Part shown: positions 41,944 through 51,519 of the stretch, piece by piece
Layout of the letters: every line of letters begins with the position of its first letter
Position numbering within the stretch: position 1 is the stretch's first letter
Origin: Hirsutella rhossiliensis
Taxonomy: Eukaryota; Ascomycota; Sordariomycetes; Hypocreales; Ophiocordycipitaceae
Assembly (NCBI RefSeq): GCF_020360975.1
Contig: NW_025408696.1
Coordinates: forward strand, 1 to 64,000
Length of the DNA stretch: 64,000 bases
Direction of reading: 5' to 3'
Notes under the pieces: generated by a model
Told to the model about the DNA's origin: nothing
The model's database searches: none
Seen by the model: the letters and a program-made list of their open reading frames with translations, nothing else
Program-made: the position numbers and the translations under genes

Positions 41944-42042
41944 TGTCGGAAAAACGCGGTTGTCAGATATATATGTCAATTGCAGCGCACCTGTCGGAGC
42001 GCGTTCCACTTTTGCCTGCGTGGCGCAATGGTCTTCGCGACA
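41944..42042 (+). repeat. TRIM 5' LTR
   Basis: 99 bp, TG...CA. It differs from the 3' LTR at only about three positions. It contains TGGCGCAATGG (42021-42031), which resembles a tRNA D-arm/A-box. Confidence 0.9.
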
Positions 42043-42056
42043 GTTATGAGCCCGGG
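42043..42056 (+). promoter_or_regulatory. TRIM primer-binding site
   Basis: GTTATGAGCCCGG directly after the 5' LTR. The reverse complement, CCGGGCTCATAAC, is an initiator tRNA-Met anticodon arm, so half-tRNA priming as in Drosophila copia is expected. Confidence 0.75.
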
Positions 42057-42236
42057 AGGGGATGGCACACCACCCCTGCAACTTCCGGTGACTGCGCGTT
42101 GCGGGGTAATACCCGTAGATAGCCGTGTACCCCTCCTTCTCTTGGATTTCCCTGGGTAATGGGCGCGGTGCTTGGTGTTCGACTCCCGCGTCGTGGGCTG
42201 CTAAGGTCTAGGAATCCCGGCGGAGCCGCGATCCCT

Positions 42237-42243
42237 GAGGGGG
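42237..42243 (+). promoter_or_regulatory. TRIM polypurine tract
   Basis: GAGGGGG two bases before the 3' LTR, in the position of the plus-strand primer. Confidence 0.7.
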
Positions 42244-42245
42244 TG

Positions 42246-42344
42246 TGTCGGAAAAACGCGGTTGTCAGATATATGTGTCAATTGCAGCGCACCTGTCGGA
42301 GCGCGTTCCACTTTTGCCTGCGTGGCGCAATGGTCTTCGCGATA
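42246..42344 (+). repeat. TRIM 3' LTR
   Basis: 99 bp, nearly identical to 41944-42042; the terminal CA is changed to TA. Confidence 0.9.
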
Positions 42345-42349
42345 ACTTC
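42345..42349. repeat. TRIM target-site duplication, right copy
   Basis: ACTTC, after which Gypsy-2 sequence resumes (CTATATATAAAAC). Confidence 0.92.
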
Positions 42350-42516
42350 CTATATATAAAACTTACTTTTCTTTAGTTTAACTAGTAACTTTATATTTTA
42401 AAGTATATAGTATACCTTATAGATATATTTCTTATATTCTTCTAAGGTATCTAAGAAGATTAAGATATTATCTAGGTATATTAATATAAAGATATCTAAG
42501 TATTTATATAGGATAT

Positions 42517-42700
42517 TATAAGAGTCTTTAACTATTATAGGTTATAGGCTTAGGCTATAGCCTAAGCTATATAGTTATATATAAAGGGCTGGATCCTATA
42601 TATATATATAGGCTAGCTATATATAAAAGAGCTTTATATAGCTTATAAATATTATCTTATAAACGGTACCTATATATATACCTCTACCTACTCTATAATA
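42517..42700 (+). repeat. Gypsy-3-family LTR (5' LTR of Gypsy-5)
   Basis: Starts TATAAGAGTCTTTAACTATT. It is an inverted copy of the LTRs at 45805-45990 and 58443-58628. Confidence 0.8.
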
Positions 42701-43967
42701 GTATAAGCTATTAACTAATAGATCTAATAAATATCTCCTTAAAAAGGGTACCGCTTCTTTAAGGGGGCACTTTACTAGCCCTTAAGTAGATAGGAAGTAT
42801 TATAGCTATCCTAGAAGCTATTAAAAGCCCGACGGCTAGTAAGAAGAATAAGGTTCTCGCTATACTAAGGGAGCTATCTACGAGACTAGCGTTAACCCCT
42901 AAAACCTCTATAATATTAATTACGGCGGCGGCACTACTAATATAAAAGATACTTTCTTAGCCGACTTAAGACGATATACTTAAGTCCTTTTACTTCTTCC
43001 TTAGCCGGCTATAGATAAAGTTTATAATAAACGAGAAATAGGGTATAAACGGCTATTATAATATAGTATAGTATTTGCCCCTTTATATACTACTAAAGCC
43101 CTAGATATAGCGGATCTTTAGATTTTAAGATAAGGGCGGCCTTAAGGGTAAACGCAACCTATAGGAACTTCTTTTAATACCTTATATATACGTTCGGTAA
43201 CGTATAAGAGCGGGAAAAGGCATAAGATAGACTATAGACCCTTAGGTAAAAGGATAAGTATACCTTTAGCGAATTCCTCCTTAACTTTAAAGAAACGCTT
43301 TTATAGGTAATAGTAACTATAATATAAAAAGATAGCGCGAAGCTTATATAGTTATAGAACTTAATTATACTAGCTTTATAAGAGCTACTTATCTTTATAA
43401 TTATACTTACTAACTATAGCTAGTATATAAGCCGGTTAATAAAGGTAGTATAGGGCTATAAGTAAACGCTGCGTTTTTAAAAGCTTTATAAGCTCACGCT
43501 ATATAGCGGTAATAAGATCACCGCCCTTTTATAAAAGGAATAGCTAACTATCGATATTAATAAAGATACCTTAATATCGGCTACTTATATAGACTAAGCT
43601 AAATATAGTAGGAAGTTATTATTAAATATCCCTTATACTACCTTATACTTTAAGTAGTAGGTAAAGTAAGTAATAAGTAAGGAAATTAAGAAAAGAAAGG
43701 CTAATAGCTACTACTTATATTATAGCGCGTTTATATACTTTATATTAAAATACCCCTTTTATTTAGCTAAGCGGCTTATAGTAGTTTAAGTAGTAAAGAT
43801 AAAACCGCTCCTTACCTTAAACGAAAAAAAAGACTCTATGCCCTTAGGCCTAAAGGAAAAAGAGTAGCTTTAGAGTAAAGATAGGCTCTAAAGCCTTAAT
43901 TACTAGTACTAGTAAAAGAGAAGGAGGAATTATCCGCTTATATAAAAGAGGAGCTTATAATTACTCT
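42517..43967 (+). mobile_element. Gypsy-5: truncated 5' end of a Gypsy-3-family element
   Basis: It begins with a 184-bp LTR (42517-42700) of the Gypsy-3 family. The following 1.27 kb is the reverse complement of 57180-58430, the gag end of Gypsy-3. Homology stops near 43967. It therefore consists of a 5' LTR plus part of gag, in the opposite orientation to Gypsy-3, and is RIPed throughout. Confidence 0.75.
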
Positions 43968-45804
43968 ATTAATCCTTAGCTATATACTACTCATGCTTTA
44001 GGTATATACCCTTATCTTTATTAAAAATAGTCTTTAAGGTATAAACTCGTTATTCTATTTTATTTATATAGCGATAAGTAGCTTTATAAAGCTAAGAATA
44101 CTTAGAGGACGATAGTATTATTTAGAAAAAAATAAAATCTAGGGATTTAATAATTAAAGTAATAACTACCTTAATAGCTAGAGTTAAGGACTTAATAAAG
44201 TAATAGACTTACTAGGAAATAAATAATTAGATAATACCTTTACTAATAGTAAAGGAAAAGTAATAAGCTAATACTAAAAAACCTTAAGCTCTTATTATTA
44301 GCCTTATAACCCTTAATATTAGCGACTTAGTTAAGAAACTATAATCTTTATATATTACTTTAAAAGATATAAATAATAATAATAGTATAATCTAAACTAT
44401 TTTAAAACCCTACTAAGACCTCTTACTTATATATATACTAATAATACTAATATAAGTACTAATAAGGGATACCTTAATAACCTTAAACTTAGCTCTCCTT
44501 TATATAGTAGCTTATAGAGAACGCTTACCTCTTACTAATAAATAAGAAAGTAAGTAATAAGATAGTTATAATTAAATATCTTTTAACTCTAAAAACTTTA
44601 ACTTTAAATTTTATAACCTTATAATCTATAAGTATACTATATCTAGAAACGCTAGCTATTAAGAGGGATTATTTAATCTTATTACTAGCGATATAAAAAG
44701 AATTAAGATAGATATTAATAAGATTATTAATAGACTTAGAGATATACTTACTAAAAGCTAAGATAACCTTATAAGAAGACTCTACTAACTATAACTCTTA
44801 CTTATTAGTAAACTTAATAGTAAAAATATAACTAAATTCCTTAAGAAGTTTAAATAAGAGATATATATTAACCGTATTTATAATAAGGATAAAATAAACT
44901 AGCTTAAAGTCTATATCTCCTTTATATAAGCCCTTACTATTAAAATTCTTATAAGTAAACTTACCTAAGAAGAAGTAAAGAAAAGACTCCTTTAATACTA
45001 CTATATATATAATATTAAATAACTAGAAACTATTAATAACTACTTAAACTATTATAATACTAAAAAGCTAAAGACTATTATAAAAGTTATAGAATAGCTT
45101 AGTTTCTACTTATACTTATAGTATAAGGTATAACTTAACGGCTAAGAAGAATCTATAGTTTAGTTATACTTTATCTATTATATAATACTAAAGGAACTTA
45201 TTATTAATATTATAAAGAGAAATAAAAAGATATCTAAAGTTATCTTAAAACTCTTATATAAAAGCCTTATCTATATAATTAATAACTACTTAGTACCTTA
45301 CTAAGATATTAAGTAATAAGATATAGTATTTAAAGGCTATAATTAAAAGCTTAAGAACCTAAAGAAAGACTAGCTCTTTAAAGAAATTAAAAAAGTAAAA
45401 AAGGAAGCTAAATCTAATAAAGGTAAAGAAAAACTTCTTAAAGAGTTAAAGAAAATAAATAAGAAACTTAGATAGCTTATAAAGGAGATCTTAGACCTAA
45501 TAAAAGCTTTTAAAGATATAAAGATTAACCTTACTTACTAGTAAGAGTAGATATTTAACTAGCTTAATAAGGAATAAAAACATATTAATAGTAAAGGCTA
45601 CTCTTTAAGTTATAGATAAAGAGGTAGTATAAATACTATTAGATTTTACTACCTATTTAATTAATATATATAGTTTTAGGTTAATACTTTTAACTAGCCT
45701 AAGAGATACTTTTATTATATTAAAGAAAGATACTACCTTAATAAGTATAAGGTATACTCTTAGGACTATAAGATTAGATTTATAATATATAAAGTAGTAA
45801 ATAG
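43968..45804 (+). mobile_element. Gypsy-X, left part (gag)
   Basis: RIPed plus-strand gag-like DNA. Near 45700-45745 the frame reads RYFYYIKERYYLNKYKVYS, where Tyr for Cys and Arg for Gly would restore a CCHC zinc knuckle (C-x2-C-x4-H-x4-C). The sequence stops at the Gypsy-3 LTR. The likely continuation, with protease and reverse transcriptase in the same orientation, is 58629-61275 on the other side of Gypsy-3. Confidence 0.6.
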
Positions 45805-45990
45805 TATTATAAAGTAAGTAAAGGTATATATATAAGTACCGTTTATAAGATAATATTAATAAGCTATATAGAGCTCTCTTATACGCGGCTAGCCTATATA
45901 TATATATATAAGATCCGGCCTTTTATATATAACTATATAGCTTAGGCTATAGCCTAAGCTTATAACCTATAATAGTTAAAGACTTTTATA
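45805..45990 (-). repeat. Gypsy-3 3' LTR
   Basis: 186 bp, ending GACTTTTATA on the plus strand; the same length and orientation as 58443-58628. Confidence 0.8.
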
Positions 45991-46355
45991 TAATACCCTC
46001 CCTTAAGTATAGCGCGGCGTTACTTAATTAATAGCTTTTATACTATTAAGCTTATACCGCTAGCTTTACCTTACCCTTTCTTATTAATTATACTAGCCCT
46101 ACTAGCTTTATTATCCCCGCGCCTATTAGCCTAAGTAGCTAAAACCGGGCTCTATACTTATTAGCTAGCTAGCCGTTTAAATAAAAGTATAACTTATTAT
46201 ATATACCCTTAGGTAGCTAGCGGCCGGCCTAGACTTATATAAGCCTTAGGTTACCTATCCCCTTAGCCTTAGGCAGCCTCCTCTACCTAAGGGTATATAA
46301 AGTAGTATCTCCCTTTTTTTCCTTTTTTTCCTTCTCCTCCTTCTTTAACTATAGT

Positions 46356-46360
46356 AATAG
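46356..46360. repeat. Copia-2 target-site duplication, left copy
   Basis: AATAG, repeated at 51515-51519. Confidence 0.92.
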
Positions 46361-46631
46361 TGTCACACATAGGATATCAGCCTCCAACAGTCTGACCCCC
46401 TATTCGCACAGTCCGTTTCCACATTTCCCCACAGAAACTTCTAGGAGGCATCATCAACGCATCAGTGGCTTCCAGATGATCTGATCAGATGCTTCCATTC
46501 ACTACCATTCCCTTCCATTCTCATATTCAGGCAGTCTATAAAGATCTCGCCTCTTTCCCACCTTAGATAGCAGAATCAAGAGTCTTCCAGTCCCTGATCT
46601 TTATGCCCACTTGCTCATCCTCCGTGCGATA
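46361..46631 (+). repeat. Copia-2 5' LTR
   Basis: 271 bp. A TATAAAG box lies at 46538-46544 and is the likely promoter; transcription is rightwards. Confidence 0.93.
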
Positions 46632-46644
46632 GTTATGAGCCCGG
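46632..46644 (+). promoter_or_regulatory. Copia-2 primer-binding site
   Basis: GTTATGAGCCCGG directly after the LTR, complementary to the anticodon arm of initiator tRNA-Met and identical to the TRIM site at 42043. Confidence 0.8.
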
Positions 46645-46703
46645 TCTGCCACTGACTGGGTATCTTATTCTTGTTCACTCCGCTGCGCAGAATAGCTTCC
46701 ACA

Positions 46704-49700
46704 ATGAGCTCAGCTCTAGATCTTGATGGCTCTTCCAAGGGCACCGTGCTCAACGGCCCTTGCGACTGGAAACAATGGATTTCTATCATCAAGAAATTCG
46801 CCACGTCCCACAGTCTTTGGGACTTTCTGGACCCTGCCGTCAAGGAGGGTAAGCCGGTTCTTCAGCAGCCAGTTGAACCAACATTCCGACAAATCAACCA
46901 CGAAGCATCTGATCTCGTGGATCTGACCTCGGAGGAATTTCGCCGTCTCGAATTCCTCCACACCCAATACCGCTCGAAGCTTCAAGGGTATAGGGATCAA
47001 GTGAAGGCACTCGCCAGCCTTCAACAACACATCGTCAAGACCATCGGCAACTACTACAGCACCATTGCCGAGGAACACGACGTTGCAAAGCAACTTGCCT
47101 TGCTTCAGGCTCGTGTGGCCCCAACCGACTGGGCACTCGAGAGGAAGTTGTTCAGCGTTATCGTTCCACCCTTCAGTCGCCAAACAGGACCAAGATCGAA
47201 GCTTGGGTCACCCAATGGCAGAAAGTCCTCACTGAGGCAAAGCAATTAGGGCTTCCTGATGTCCAGGACCTTCGCCCTACCCAAGATTTCCTACAGGCTG
47301 TTTCGTCCATCAACGCCCCATTCACAGACTATTGGGTCAACAAAATGGAAGACGAGGCCGTATTCGGCAAGCCTCAGTGGAAGACCGACTTCCCGGACGG
47401 CATTAAGATCAGTGAGATCTTTGAACGAGCTCACCGAATCAAGGCCGCCAACAACAGCAAAGGATCATTCGGAGCTGCCTTCCAAGGCAAGGGAGAGAAA
47501 TCGAGAGGAAAGACAAGCCTAAGTGGTCTTCAAGCAAGAACGCTGATGGTGTTCCTATGTGTGTCTGCGGAGAATATCACCGCTTCGTAGATTGCTTCTA
47601 TCTCATCAAATCAGCTCGGCCTGATGGCTGGACTCCTGATCAGAAGGTTGAGAAGAAGATCAAGAAATCCTCGACTCCAATCCATGGGCAAAGAAGATGA
47701 CGGAGAAAGCACAAGACTTCAAGAAGAAGGAAATGGAGAAATCGTCCGACTCCTCCGTTAAAGGCACAGCGTTTGCCGGTCTTCTACCAGCTCCTGACAA
47801 CACACCGCCTCCTCAACACCTCCATCAACCAGTTTCTCGACGGAAAGGCAGTCTACCCGCTGTATGACTCCTTTATCCTTGATTCCGGATCAGACACACA
47901 CATTTGCAACAACCGATCCCGTTTTCTTGACTACACCGCCCTTGCAGAGCCAAAAGAGCTCTTTGCAGGCGATAGTCAACTTCAGATCCTTGGCTACGGC
48001 ACAGTCCGTATGAAGCTTGAAGAAGGAGGACTTTTTCAGCTCAACGAAGTTGCCTTCGTGCCAAAATTCCACACCAACATCGCATCCTCGACCGCTTTCT
48101 TGCGAAGGGATACAACTGGAATCCACTATCTGGACGCGTCTCTAAAGACGATCAGATTATATTTCATACGAAACGCCGCTTTCGTCAACCGGTCATCGAG
48201 TTCAACCCGATTAAGGAGGACTCTCACGCCTCCAACTTCACATCTTCATCTGCACCTCGCGCAGTGAAAACAGCAGATGCTACGCTTTGGCATAAGCGCC
48301 TAGGTCACTTGAACGCTCAAGCCCTAGAGCATCTTGTTGAGAACACGACGGGTTCGAAGATCAAAGGCCCAGTTACCATCGATTGCACCGCGTGTTCCCT
48401 TGGGAAGGGAAGAAGGTCGTCTCGCCGAACCCCTCAAAACCGAGCCCCAGACCATTCTGGAGAATCTACGTTGATATCTTCAGTATGAACACCTCATTCA
48501 ACGGCAAGGAAGCTGTTCTTCTTATCAAAGATGAATTTACAAGCATGATCTTCATCTACCTTCTGAATGACGCGACACAAGGGTCCGTTATGACTGCTTT
48601 GAGAAACCATGAGGCAATGATTCAACGCCAATGGAATCTCAACATTTGCATTATCCACCGTGATAACGATCGTTCTCTTCAGAGTGCGTATGAGAGCTGG
48701 ATCGAGGAAAAGGGGATTCAAGATGAACCTTCTGCCCCTTACACTCCCGCTCAAAACGGTTCTGCAGAGCGATCTGGGGGTAATATCTGCCCAGGCCAGA
48801 ACAATGGGAATTGATGCCAATTTACCATCTGATCTTTGGCCAGAGACTTGGAAAGCTGCAGTGTTTTTGCACAACAGATCGCCCATGCAGAACCACAGCT
48901 TCGAACGCCTTTCCAGCTGCTTCATCAGTGGCTGCGAGACAACAACAGAGACATAGGCTACCAGCAAGACCAGCCTGACATCACGTTTCTCAAGGCATAC
49001 GGCTGCAGAGCCTATCCCTTGACACCCCAGGCCCTTCAGAACAGACAGAAGAAGGACCTAAAGACCGACCCTCACACAGAAATCGGTTATCTCGTTGGAT
49101 ATGATTCCACGAACATTTTCAGGATCTGGATTCCGTCCACATCAGAAGTCCGAAGGGTCCGAGATGTGACCTTCAATGAAAGCATCTTCTATGACGGAAA
49201 TGATCAGCCACCAGAACCTATCCGCCGCGCGTGGAAGTACAGCTTCCAGCCCACATCGAGGACGAGTCGGATTACGAGGAAATCCCCACTCAAATCGATG
49301 AACCTGAACCTGACCCCGTTGAGCAATCTCCTCAACCTCAGACCAAGGAGACGCCACCACGATTGTGGTACAACCCGAACCATCTGATCATGAGGACTCG
49401 GATGATCAGGATGAGTTTCATGACATTCAGCACCCATATCCGACACCGGACCCCGGTCCGTGACTCTCAGCCACGGCGCTCAGCCCGCACTCCAAAGCCT
49501 CGCAAGCTCAGTGCTTTTCGACCAACACTAAGGGTCAATTCCACAGCTCTTTCTTTCTCGGCAGAGAAGAAAAACTTCACAGACGACACCTTCCTCCCGA
49601 ACCTACGACGTATAAGGAACTTCGCACCCACAGATTTGGTCCTCAGTTCAGAGAAGGAGCCCACGCCGAGTGGAAAGCACTCCAACAGAGAGGAACCTTC

Positions 49701-51195
49701 AGAGCGGTCCCCAGAGACCAGGTCACGGGCAAGCTTTTGCCACTTACCTGGGTCTTTAAGTATAAGTTCGACAAGCATGGCTTTCTTACAAAGTTCAAAG
49801 CCCGTCTTTGTGTTCGAGGAGATCTTCAACAGCTAGGTGACAAGGACACCTATGCAGCAACCCTTGCAGGACGTTCTTTCCGGATTCTCATGGCCATCAC
49901 CGCCAAATTCGACCTTGAGACCCGACAGCTCGACGCAGTTAATGCCTTCACAAACGCCCTCTTAGAAGACGAGGAGGAGGTCTATGTAGCCTTCCCAGAC
50001 GGATACTACAGACAGGGATGGGCTCTTCGCCTCATGCGAGCCCTCTATGGCCTCCGACGGTCCCCTCTTCTTTGGCAGAAGGAACTCACTGCTGCATTCA
50101 GAGAGCTTGGTCTTACACAGTGTCCCGACAGAACCTGCATCTTCCAGAACGACTGGCTCACTGTTTTCTTCTTCGTTGACGATATTGTTTTCCTCTATCG
50201 CAAGGAAAACGAGGACGCAGCTGATGAGATGGTTGCAGCCCTCAAGAGGAAGTACGCGATGACAGACCAAGGGAATTACAATGGTTCCTTGGTATCAGAG
50301 TCCTGCGTGACAGACCCAACAGGAAGCTTTGGCTATGCCAAGACTCCTACATTGAAAGGATGGTTCAACGGTTCGACCTTCAACGGCGTGACCACTTCAG
50401 AGGAGCCCTTTCCCGTGCAACGAAGTCCAGCCGCACACAGGGCAGGCTTCTCCAGACCAAATTCAGCTATACCAGAGCAAAGTTGGATCACTGAACTACG
50501 CCGCAGCTATCACCCGCTCGGACATAGCCAAGCCAGCGTCTAAACTAGCTGAATTCCTCAACAACCCTTCCGAGCATCACTCCAAGCTCGCAGACCATCT
50601 GATCGAGTACCTTTACGCCACTAGGTATCTCGCCATCCAGTTTCAGGAAAACCCTGCCTCGACGAGGATGTTGTTCCTCAGCTCCACGCTCAACATCATA
50701 GCGATTTCCAAAGCGCATCCGACGCTGCTTTCGCTGATAATAAAGAGACTCGCAAGTCATCCCAGGGTTCAATCCTTACCCTCTTCGGTGGCCCTATTGC
50801 TTGGAAAGCCGGTAAACAGGATACAGTCACCACTTCTTCCACAGAAGCTGAATTGCTTGCTCTCACGCACACGGCAAAGGAGACTATTGCAACCTTCCGT
50901 CTCTTTGAGCAGCTCTCTTAAGCTTGATGGAATTCCGACGATCCAATGTGACAACCTTCAAACCATTCGTCTTGTTACACAGGATATTCCACGCCTCCGC
51001 ACAGCCCTTCGTCACGTTGACATCCACACCTGTTGGGCTAGGCAGGCATTTGAGAAAGGCCTCTATAAGCTCACTTATACGCCTACTTCCCAGATGATTG
51101 CAGACGGCCTCACCAAAGCTCTGCCAGGCCAGAAATTTGCTACTTTCGTCAAACAACTCGGTCTCGTCGATATCTCTACGTTGCTAGGGATCTAG
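46704..51195 (+). CDS. Copia-2 gag-pol polyprotein (frameshifted)
   Basis: Copia polyprotein for capsid, processing, integration and reverse transcription. Gag starts MSSALDLDGSSKGT at 46704. A short knuckle CVCGEYHRFVDC lies near 47555-47590 and the protease active site FILDSGSDTHICNN near 47872. The integrase zinc domain is LWHKRLGHLNAQALEHL at 48287, with CTACSLGK near 48390. Integrase core acidic residues sit in YVDIFSMNTSF (48470), IIHRDNDRSL (48651) and TPAQNGSAERSGG (48742). Reverse transcriptase has VFKYKFDKHGFLTKFKARL (49750), LDAVNAFTNALLEDE (49930) and FFFVDDIVFLYR (50170). RNase H ends ADGLTKALPG (51100) before a stop at 51195. About eight one-base shifts are needed. One, near 47144, is restored by one extra G in a GG run, which suggests homopolymer errors. 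Confidence 0.92.
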
Positions 51196-51237
51196 TTTCT
51201 TTCTTCAGTTTGCACTGCCCACTAGCCAGCACAACCT

Positions 51238-51244
51238 GGGGGGG
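51238..51244 (+). promoter_or_regulatory. Copia-2 polypurine tract
   Basis: A run of seven G two bases before the 3' LTR. Confidence 0.75.
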
Positions 51245-51246
51245 TA

Positions 51247-51514
51247 TGTCACACATAGGATATCAGCCTCCAACAGTCTGACCCCCTATTCGCACAGTCC
51301 GTTTCCACATTTCCACAGAAACTTCTAGGAGGCATCATCAACGCATCAGTGGCTTCAGATGATCTGATCAGATGCTTCCATTCACTACCATTCCCTTCCA
51401 TTCTCATATTCAGGCAGTCTATAAAGATCTCGCCTCTTTCCCACCTTAGATAGCAGAATCAAGAGTCTTCCAGTCCCTGATCTTTATGCCCACTTGCTCA
51501 TCCTCCGTGCGATA
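51247..51514 (+). repeat. Copia-2 3' LTR
   Basis: 268 bp, near-identical to 46361-46631. Confidence 0.93.
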
Positions 51515-51519
51515 AATAG
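51515..51519. repeat. Copia-2 target-site duplication, right copy
   Basis: AATAG, after which RIPed Gypsy-3 resumes. Confidence 0.92.

Larger units (their letters stand above)
41944..42344 (+). mobile_element. TRIM (terminal-repeat retrotransposon in miniature), 401 bp, not RIPed
   Basis: Two 99-bp direct repeats (41944-42042 and 42246-42344) begin TGTCGG and end GCGACA/GCGATA. They flank about 203 bp of non-coding DNA that opens with a tRNA-Met primer-binding site and closes with a polypurine tract. A perfect 5-bp TSD (ACTTC) flanks it. It carries no gag or pol and must be moved by a partner. It keeps normal GC content and CA/TG dinucleotides inside RIPed Gypsy-2, so it is younger than the RIP or too short to be recognised. 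The PBS shared with Copia-2 suggests a Copia partner. Confidence 0.9.
39060..42516 (-). mobile_element. Gypsy-2: strongly decayed, truncated Ty3/Gypsy element
   Basis: The reverse complement matches Gypsy-1 pol. RNase H-region sequence at 41230-41510 parallels Gypsy-1 26880-27110. Reverse-transcriptase sequence at 42350-42516 parallels 26275-26440, including the CTAGATAATATC palm codons. The element is interrupted by the TRIM at 41944-42344 and cut off at 42516 where Gypsy-5 begins. It is more AT-rich than Gypsy-1, so older or RIPed more often. Confidence 0.72.
46361..51514 (+). mobile_element. Copia-2: full-length, un-RIPed Ty1/Copia retrotransposon (5154 bp)
   Basis: LTRs of 271 bp (46361-46631) and 268 bp (51247-51514) differ visibly only by three missing bases in C runs. 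They start TGTCACACATAGG and end CCGTGCGATA. PBS, gag, protease, integrase, reverse transcriptase, RNase H and a polypurine tract follow in Copia order. A perfect 5-bp TSD (AATAG) lies in RIPed Gypsy-3. CA and TG are plentiful throughout. This is the youngest insertion in the island, apparently younger than the RIP of its host element. Confidence 0.95.

Noticed and set aside
42021..42060. A functional tRNA gene at the TRIM LTR end
   Set aside because: There is an A-box-like motif but no T-arm at tRNA distance and no closing acceptor stem. The anticodon-arm match is in the antisense sense, as expected of a primer-binding site.
42159..42359. 66-codon ORF across the TRIM 3' LTR
   Set aside because: It runs through LTR and flanking RIPed DNA, so it is a chance frame.
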